From Phycisphaera sp. (lineage in GTDB: Bacteria > Planctomycetota > Phycisphaerae > Phycisphaerales > Zrk34), in NCBI GenBank assembly GCA_016125285.1, contig WGMA01000008.1, positions 1 through 58,370 of the forward strand: 58,370 nt of DNA. Reading direction: 5' to 3'. The notes under the pieces are model-generated. The model was not told where the DNA came from and did not search any database. It worked only from the letters and a program-made list of their open reading frames with translations. This document shows positions 56,901 to 58,370 of this stretch, piece after piece. The position numbers were made by a program, and so were the translations under genes. Every line of letters starts with the position of its first letter. Positions within the stretch are counted from its first letter, which is position 1.

Positions 56901-58370
56901 CCACCGTGCCGCCCTGCACGCTCGCGGCGCTGACGCCGGTCATCGTCAGCGTGTCGCCGTCCACGTCCGTATCGTTGGCCAGCAGCGACGCGTCAGACAC
57001 CAGGATCGCCGTGTCTTCGTTGGTCGTCAGCGAATCGACGCCGCCGACCGGCGGGTCGTTGTCCGGCGTGACCGTGATCGTCACCGTCGCGGTGTCGAAA
57101 CCGCCGGCTCCGTCGCTGATCGTGTACGTGAACGTGTCGACGCCGACGTAATCCGCCGGCGGGGTGTACGTCACGTCGACGCCCACGTTCCGCACGACCG
57201 TGCCGCCCTGCGCGCTGAACGCGTCCACCGCCGTGATCGTCAGCGGGTCGCCGTCCACGTCCGTGTCGCCGGTCAGCAGCGTCGCCTCGGTGATCACCAG
57301 CGGCGTGTCCTCGACGGTCGTGTCCGCCTCGTTGTCCGCCACCGGCGCGTCATTGACCGCGGTGATGTCGATCGTGACCAGGCCCGTGTCGGTCAGCGCA
57401 CCGTCGCTGACCGTGTACTCGAACGACGCGACGCCGAGGCCGTTGAGGTCCGCCGTCGGGATAAACGTCACGAGCCCCGTGCCCGAGTTGAAGGTCACCG
57501 TGCCGCCGACCGGGTTCATCACGCCCGTCACCGTCAGCGTGTCGCCGTCGACGTCGGTGTCGTTGGACGCCAGCAGCGAGCCGGCGATGATCAGCGTCGT
57601 ATCCTCGTTCGTGGTCGCCGAGTCGTCGACCGCGACCGGCGCGTCGTTGGTGTTGGTCACTGTCACGGACACGGTCGCGACGGACGTCGCGCCGGAACCG
57701 TCCCGGACCGTGTAGCTGAACGTATCGACACCGACGAAATCGGTCGGCGGCGTGTAATTGATCGTCAGGCCGCCGACAATCGCGATCGTGCCGAGCTGAA
57801 CGCTCGGGCCCGCCGAGATGATCGTCAGGGTGTCCGGCGGGACGTCCACGTCCGTGTCGTTCGCCAGCACGTCGATATTGACGAGCGTTTCCTCGGCGGT
57901 CGTCGCCGTGTCGTCGTTCGCCACCGGCGGGTCGTTCACCGGGTTGATCGTGATGGTCACCGTCGCGATGCCCGAAGCGCCGCCGTCCGAATCGATCACG
58001 AAGTACTGGAACGAGTCGGCGCCGTTGAAGTCCGCGACGGGCGTGTAATTGAAGGTGCCGTTCGCGTTCAGCACGAACGATGCGGCGTTCGCCGGCGCGG
58101 TCGCGATGACGGCCGTGCCCGTCGCGGTCAGGACGTCTTCGACGTCGGTGTCGTTGGCCAGCACGTTCAGCGCACCGGCGATCGACGTGTCCTCGGAAAT
58201 CACGATCGCATCGTCGTTCGCCACCGGCGCGTCGTTGATCGAGTTCACCGTCACCGTCACCGTCGCGGTGTCCGTGCCGCCAGCGCCGTCGCTGATGTCG
58301 TATGTAAAGGTGTCGATGCCGTTGAAGTTCGCGGCCGGGGTGTAGTCGATCGTTGTGCCGCCGCCGGAGA
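44980..58370 (-). CDS. Giant cadherin-like tandem-repeat surface protein (N-terminus outside the window)
   Basis: The reading frame is open through the right edge, so more than 4460 residues are visible and the N-terminus is missing. Thirty-eight complete cadherin-like (tandem-95/Big_9-type) repeats plus one cut by the edge run to 46939. Each starts V/I-ND-x-PVA-x-DD and contains NEDTP, LLANDTDVDGDTL and YTPAADFNGTDTFTY. Then come a repeat-like domain, three PKD-like domains (two with DWGDGT, about 46700-45780), an RTX-like stretch (GGDGDDRIGV, GGSGDDRIA, GGDGADRIGG; about 45600-45270) and a C-terminal region ending NDRIDLI. The many Asp/Asn clusters suggest calcium-stiffened fibres. Role inferred as adhesin or surface filament. 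The export signal is not visible. Confidence 0.9.
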   Translation of the reverse strand, partial: SGGGTTIDYTPAANFNGIDTFTYDISDGAGGTDTATVTVTVNSINDAPVANDDAIVISEDTSIAGALNVLANDTDVEDVLTATGTAVIATAPANAASFVLNANGTFNYTPVADFNGADSFQYFVIDSDGGASGIATVTITINPVNDPPVANDDTATTAEETLVNIDVLANDTDVDVPPDTLTIISAGPSVQLGTIAIVGGLTINYTPPTDFVGVDTFSYTVRDGSGATSVATVSVTVTNTNDAPVAVDDSATTNEDTTLIIAGSLLASNDTDVDGDTLTVTGVMNPVGGTVTFNSGTGLVTFIPTADLNGLGVASFEYTVSDGALTDTGLVTIDITAVNDAPVADNEADTTVEDTPLVITEATLLTGDTDVDGDPLTITAVDAFSAQGGTVVRNVGVDVTYTPPADYVGVDTFTYTISDGAGGFDTATVTITVTPDNDPPVGGVDSLTTNEDTAILVSDASLLANDTDVDGDTLTMTGVSAASVQGGTVALVANVVTYTPPANFNGADSFTYDLFDGTVTVMVTVNVNVVPVNDPPVAVDDGPYNTNEDTAINLDTTTQLLNNDSDADGGTLSVLSVSAVSANGGTVSLAGPTVTYTPAANFNGADTFTYVLSDGQGGTDTATVMINVVSINDPPVPGPDAFSTNEDTTLFIANGTLLANDTDADGDVLIMIGANAFSANGGAVIPGGGGFMYVPPAGFSGTDTFNYQVSDGTVTVDGVVTVTVADVNDVPVANDDAAVTDEDTPLSIAAGTLLANDTDADGDTLTITNVSSPSAAGGTVSFVAGVITYTPVANYNGPDSFTYTITDGNGAFSSATVNITVNSVNDRPVATDNIASTNQDTMINIPIATLLGDDSDADVGDILSLIAVSDPSANGGTVAINGLNVEYTPAAGFVGTDTFSYTIDDGSGAANSTDSAIVTVTVNNLNDAPTANPDTLTTAEDTPVVVGPSVLLSNDTDPDGDTLTIDSVFNAVHGTVNFTGGVITFTPDPDFNDVGGAASFQYQARDTTGALSNVATVSVMVTSVNDAPVANDDAYTTPEDTVLSPFAPGTGILANDSDAHGGAPDENNTPLSYVVVTPTSNGTLAPGFGPGGFTYTPNANFNGTDTFTYRAVDSLGALSNIATVTITVGPVNDAPTAVDDTASTDEDTPLVLAASSLLVNDTDPENDPLTVQSVFNAVNGTVGLSAGLITFTPDPDFNIVGGLASFDYTISDGTDTSTATVNITVNSINDAPVAVDDLYFVNEDTTLNATPFANGFLFNDDDTHGGAPDEDNTPVSITIVTPPSNAMVFALGPNGTFTYTPTADFSGVDTFQYTVTDSRGGVSNVATVTIVVDPTNDNPVANNDAVSTDEDNAVIIDWATLLANDTDPDGDGLIITGVAGGSNGTPVLGAGIVTYTPDADFNGTDTFSYTIDDGNGGVSTATVTVTVNPINDAPTAVDDAYSVNEDTTLNAVTVLINDDDLHLFVGDTTENNTPLTVSLVTNPSNAASFTLNADGTFSYTPALNYNGPDAFTYRVVDSLGGISAVATVLITVDPINDPPVAGDDVATTDEDTPVNIAEATLLSNDTDAEGDTLSISSVSPNSAQGGTVVLNAGVDVTYTPPADFNGTDSFTYVVSDGNGGFDTAVVTVTVNPVNDDPIAVDDASVTNEDTPLNLAGSVLLANDMDIDGDTLVIDNVDSTSAMGGSVSFAGGVVTYVPLADFNGVDTFTYTVSDGTATSLPATVTITVIAVNDAPVATDDAVLTDEDTPLVIADTDLLVNDFDVDMDMLSILVVSPVSANGGTVVLGGGNVTYTPAADFFGTDTFTYTITDGTLTDTATVTVTVLPANDAPVANPDAVATNEDTPVDIAESALLANDTDVDGDTLTITGVSAMSAMGGTVGRSGGVITYTPPADFNGTDTFTYDISDGNGGTDTGTVTVSVRPVNDDPVAVDDAVVTDEDVPLAFPSSDLTANDTDIDGDALTVIATDAFSSQGGTILLSGSTITYTPPLNFNGSDAFSYTISDGNGGTATATVVVTVNSVNDDPVAQDDTASTNEDTPLNIAAGTLLANDSDVDGDPLTVTGVSTPSLQGGTVTLNLGVVTYTPPLNFFGTDVFTYDISDGAGGVDTATVTVTVASVNDLPVANDDAVATPEDTPLSISAATLLANDTDVDLDTLTIVNVSSPSAQGGTLNLANGNILYTPFADFNGTDSFTYTISDGHGGIDTATVTVTVLSVNDLPVGGDDAYTTNEDTPLTISLFDLTANDTDTEPGSFAIPNFATTSLHGGTISRSGNLFTYTPPMDFFGTDSFDYVVRDSDGGDDTVTVTITVNPVNDDPVAGDDSLTAIEDTPIVFNSTVLVGNDTDVDGDLLVVASVDPTSAAGGTVALSSGIITYTPSADYNGVDTFTYVVDDGNGGVDTATVTITVVSVNDPPVAQNDTYTMNEDDTLNGSTVLVNDSDAHGGAPSEDNTPLTAQLVAGPANAQSFTFNADGTFTYVPILNFNGADTFTYETVDSLGGISNTATVTITVNPLNDVPMPGDDFLSTNEDTPISVTLASLLANDTDGDGDALTLIALSANGSQGGTISLLNGIVTYSPAQDFNGVETFTYVVSDGNGGSNAATVTVTVNSINDVPVVADDFYNVAEDTTLNGISVLLNDSDSHGSAPSENNTPLTPVLLTPPSNAQSFTFNADGTFTYTPVLNFAGVDTFTYRVDDSLGGMSATATVTIVVNANNDAPIAVDDLQATNEDTPISFTVASLLVNDTDADGDPITLSAIDGVGSQGGTVVLNAGIVTYTPAPNFNGVDTFTYTISDGNGGTDIGTVSINVISVNDVPIVTNDAYTIDEDNTLNAYSILLNDNDAHGGAPSENNTPLTPAIVTGPSHAQVFILNNDGTFVYTPTANYFGSDSFTYQVTDALGGVSSVATVSITVNPVNDTPIAGDDVTTTNEDTPVIFALSALLANDTDPDGDTLNVSGISGASANGGVITVGVGVITYTPAANFNGVDTFTYMIDDGHGAADIATVTINVNSVNDAPIAFADTYSVNEDTTLNGSSVLTNDSDSHASAPSENNTPLTAVLDSGPANASAFTFNADGTFSYTPAMDFFGSTSFTYHAVDSLGGVSNTVTVTITVNPINDAPVAAPDAYITNEDTPVSFTASSLLLNDVDVDGDVLSVVSVSGVTAQAGTVVLNSGIVTYTPATNFNGTDTFTYTISDGHGGSDIETVTVLVNSINDAPVATNDVYSTNEDTTLNGSSVLANDSDVHGGAPSENNLPLTVLLETAPAHAGAFVLNADGTFTYTPAANYNGPDSFTYRVQDSLGAVSSTATVSITVNAVNDAPVAVDDALGAVEDTTLTVSTAVVLFNDTDVDGDLVYVSAVDAVSLQGGTVDLINGVITYTPAADYNGPDSFTYTIEDGNGASDTAVVTINVVSVNDVPVVFDDVYNVNEDNTLVATTVLANDSDAHGGAPNENNNPMIASLNSGPSHASAFVLGADGTFTYTPAADFNGVDTFTYRAVDTLGGISAPATVTITVNPINDDPIGVPDTAQTDEDTTIVIAASEFSGNDIDVDGDVLTIVGVSINSAEGGMVSLLNGLITYTPALNFNGTDTFTYTVGDGNGGFGAGTVTVTVNSINDVPDVANDNYSINEDTTLNAASVLLNDSDSHGGAPSENNTPLFATLVSGPSHASTFTFNPDGTFSYRGAQDYNGPDSFTYNVTDNLGGVSATATVSISVIPINDSPVAVDDNYTTDEDTDIAGNVLDNDSDVDGDTLTAAVLAGPTLGSVSLNPNGSFTYSPDGDLDFLAAGEVSVQTFSYEVSDGNGGMDAAVVTITVNGVNDEPELTINSNSIEVDEGVVATNGGTFDDLDLSDDVIVSASVGTIVQDPDNSGNWSWSFNAGDGPSDSQTVTITADDGNGGVDTVTFDLVVNNVAPTIGNLAFDPSPVIEGNTVTLSGTVADPGVTDTHELVIDWGDGTVDTIDLAAGEVSFAAGHVYADDNPTGTAQDSYNVDLTVTDKDGAVDTASTSVTVQNADPMNLSLLVTPAVIDENDYVTLAGSFTNAGTLDTHMVTIDWGDGTIETLDLAVAVRNFTVPHRYLDDDVSLTESDVVPITVTVTDDDTESVTGSTSVTINNVVPEAFIDGPTVAVRGQEVTFTASFADVGTLDTHTFSWRVLSELGSVIATGTGDTLTFTPIMNDQLMVELTVTDDDGSSGVATQMLDVVEAFIQPDGEGGQTLVVGGSEYDDRIGVGLKLRNNTIVVQLSSPVVRRSISVFDLTDVTSVVIYGQEGNDAIGVKLGNVNIPVTVYGGDGDDRIGVTTVGEARIFGEGGNDGIKSVLGRSVVLGGSGDDRIAAGLGNNVIVGGDGVDLIGGGASRNIFIGGDGADRIGGNKVDTLLIPGTTDYDDNADALLSLLDAWADPGASFEQRISNLMAGVGPGNSLRLGLGDTVHGDEDVDLFKTGGGLNWVLAESLDLMRTAKNDRIDLI
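47239..51147 (-). repeat. Alternating long/short repeat pairs, six and a half dimers
   Basis: Repeats 25 to 37 alternate strictly. Long units carry NEDTTLNGSSVLANDSDSHGG, SENNTPL and FTFNADGTFSYTP; short units carry NEDTPVSF-type text, LLANDTDVDGDTL and GGTVVLNAGIVTYTP. Thirteen units fill 3909 bp, so one dimer is about 600 bp. This suggests growth by duplicating pairs. Confidence 0.85.
53767..55596 (-). repeat. Second block of alternating long/short repeats (three dimers)
   Basis: Repeats 10 to 15 read short, long, short, long, short, long. Long units carry DEDNTPVS or ENNTPL segments. They are separated from the other alternating block by nine consecutive short units (16-24). Confidence 0.8.

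Larger units (their letters stand above)
46939..58370 (-). repeat. Array of 38 complete cadherin-like repeats (about 99 codons each) plus one partial
   Basis: Counted from the VND/IND start motifs. The first complete repeat starts at 58239 and the last ends at 46939, an average of 99 residues. Copies are diverged, so this is a protein-level repeat array rather than perfect DNA satellites. It is not a CRISPR array: the units are about 300 bp and fully coding. Confidence 0.9.

Noticed and set aside
45605-58345. Series of 80-180-codon plus-strand open frames spaced about every 300 bp
   Set aside because: They repeat with the period of the cadherin-like repeats on the other strand and are Ser/Val/Thr-rich mirror translations of them.
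46939-58370. Regular repeats that could suggest a CRISPR array
   Set aside because: Units are about 300 bp, diverged and fully coding; there are no short identical repeats with unique spacers and no cas genes.

Overview
This GC-rich window most likely comes from a planctomycete-type bacterium (phylum Planctomycetota, possibly Phycisphaerae). The evidence is gene content: three secreted sulfatases, a DUF1592-type cytochrome next to a Tat-exported DUF1552 protein, a ThuA protein, an FAD oxidoreductase with EF-hands, an ECF sigma/FecR pair of the Rhodopirellula type, a PAS protein with a C-terminal CxxC domain, and a giant tandem-repeat surface protein. No rRNA, tRNA or CRISPR array was seen.

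Layout: 1-141 is the end of an ISL3-like insertion sequence. 142-764 is a C-rich, repeat-filled leader before proS (765-2708), whose editing domain has a clearly different base composition. 2743-4129 holds a zinc-ribbon membrane protein and an ACT-domain protein. 4241-11958 holds two sulfatases, an M14 peptidase, a small Cys-rich protein, a PAS/CxxC protein and aspartate kinase. 12145-17952 is a porin, lipoprotein, FecR-domain protein and CHASE2-adenylate cyclase cluster. 17966-20303 holds a small membrane protein and an ECF sigma factor translationally coupled to a FecR-type regulator. 20467-24423 is a large secreted glycosidase-like protein that shares an extracellular module with that FecR regulator.

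24603-29263 is a compact four-gene redox cluster: an NAD(P)H/FAD/[2Fe-2S] protein fused to a diheme-b membrane domain, a cytochrome c with 11 predicted hemes, a DUF3365 heme lipoprotein and a globin. It looks like a wire carrying electrons from the cytoplasmic nucleotide pool to the periplasm or cell surface, and it is the best candidate here for an undescribed system.

29836-37235 holds an FAD oxidoreductase, a ThuA protein and an ABC transporter with its membrane-fusion protein. 37251-44942 holds a PQQ-like propeller protein, a methyltransferase, the DUF1592/DUF1552 pair and a third sulfatase. From 44980 past the right edge runs one reading frame on the minus strand, a giant cadherin-like repeat protein with PKD-like and RTX-like ends. 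Two stretches of it are built from alternating long and short repeats.

Several genes without a Shine-Dalgarno have a TATAAT-like hexamer placed so that transcription would begin at the start codon, which suggests leaderless mRNAs. All functional calls rest on motif reading without database searches.
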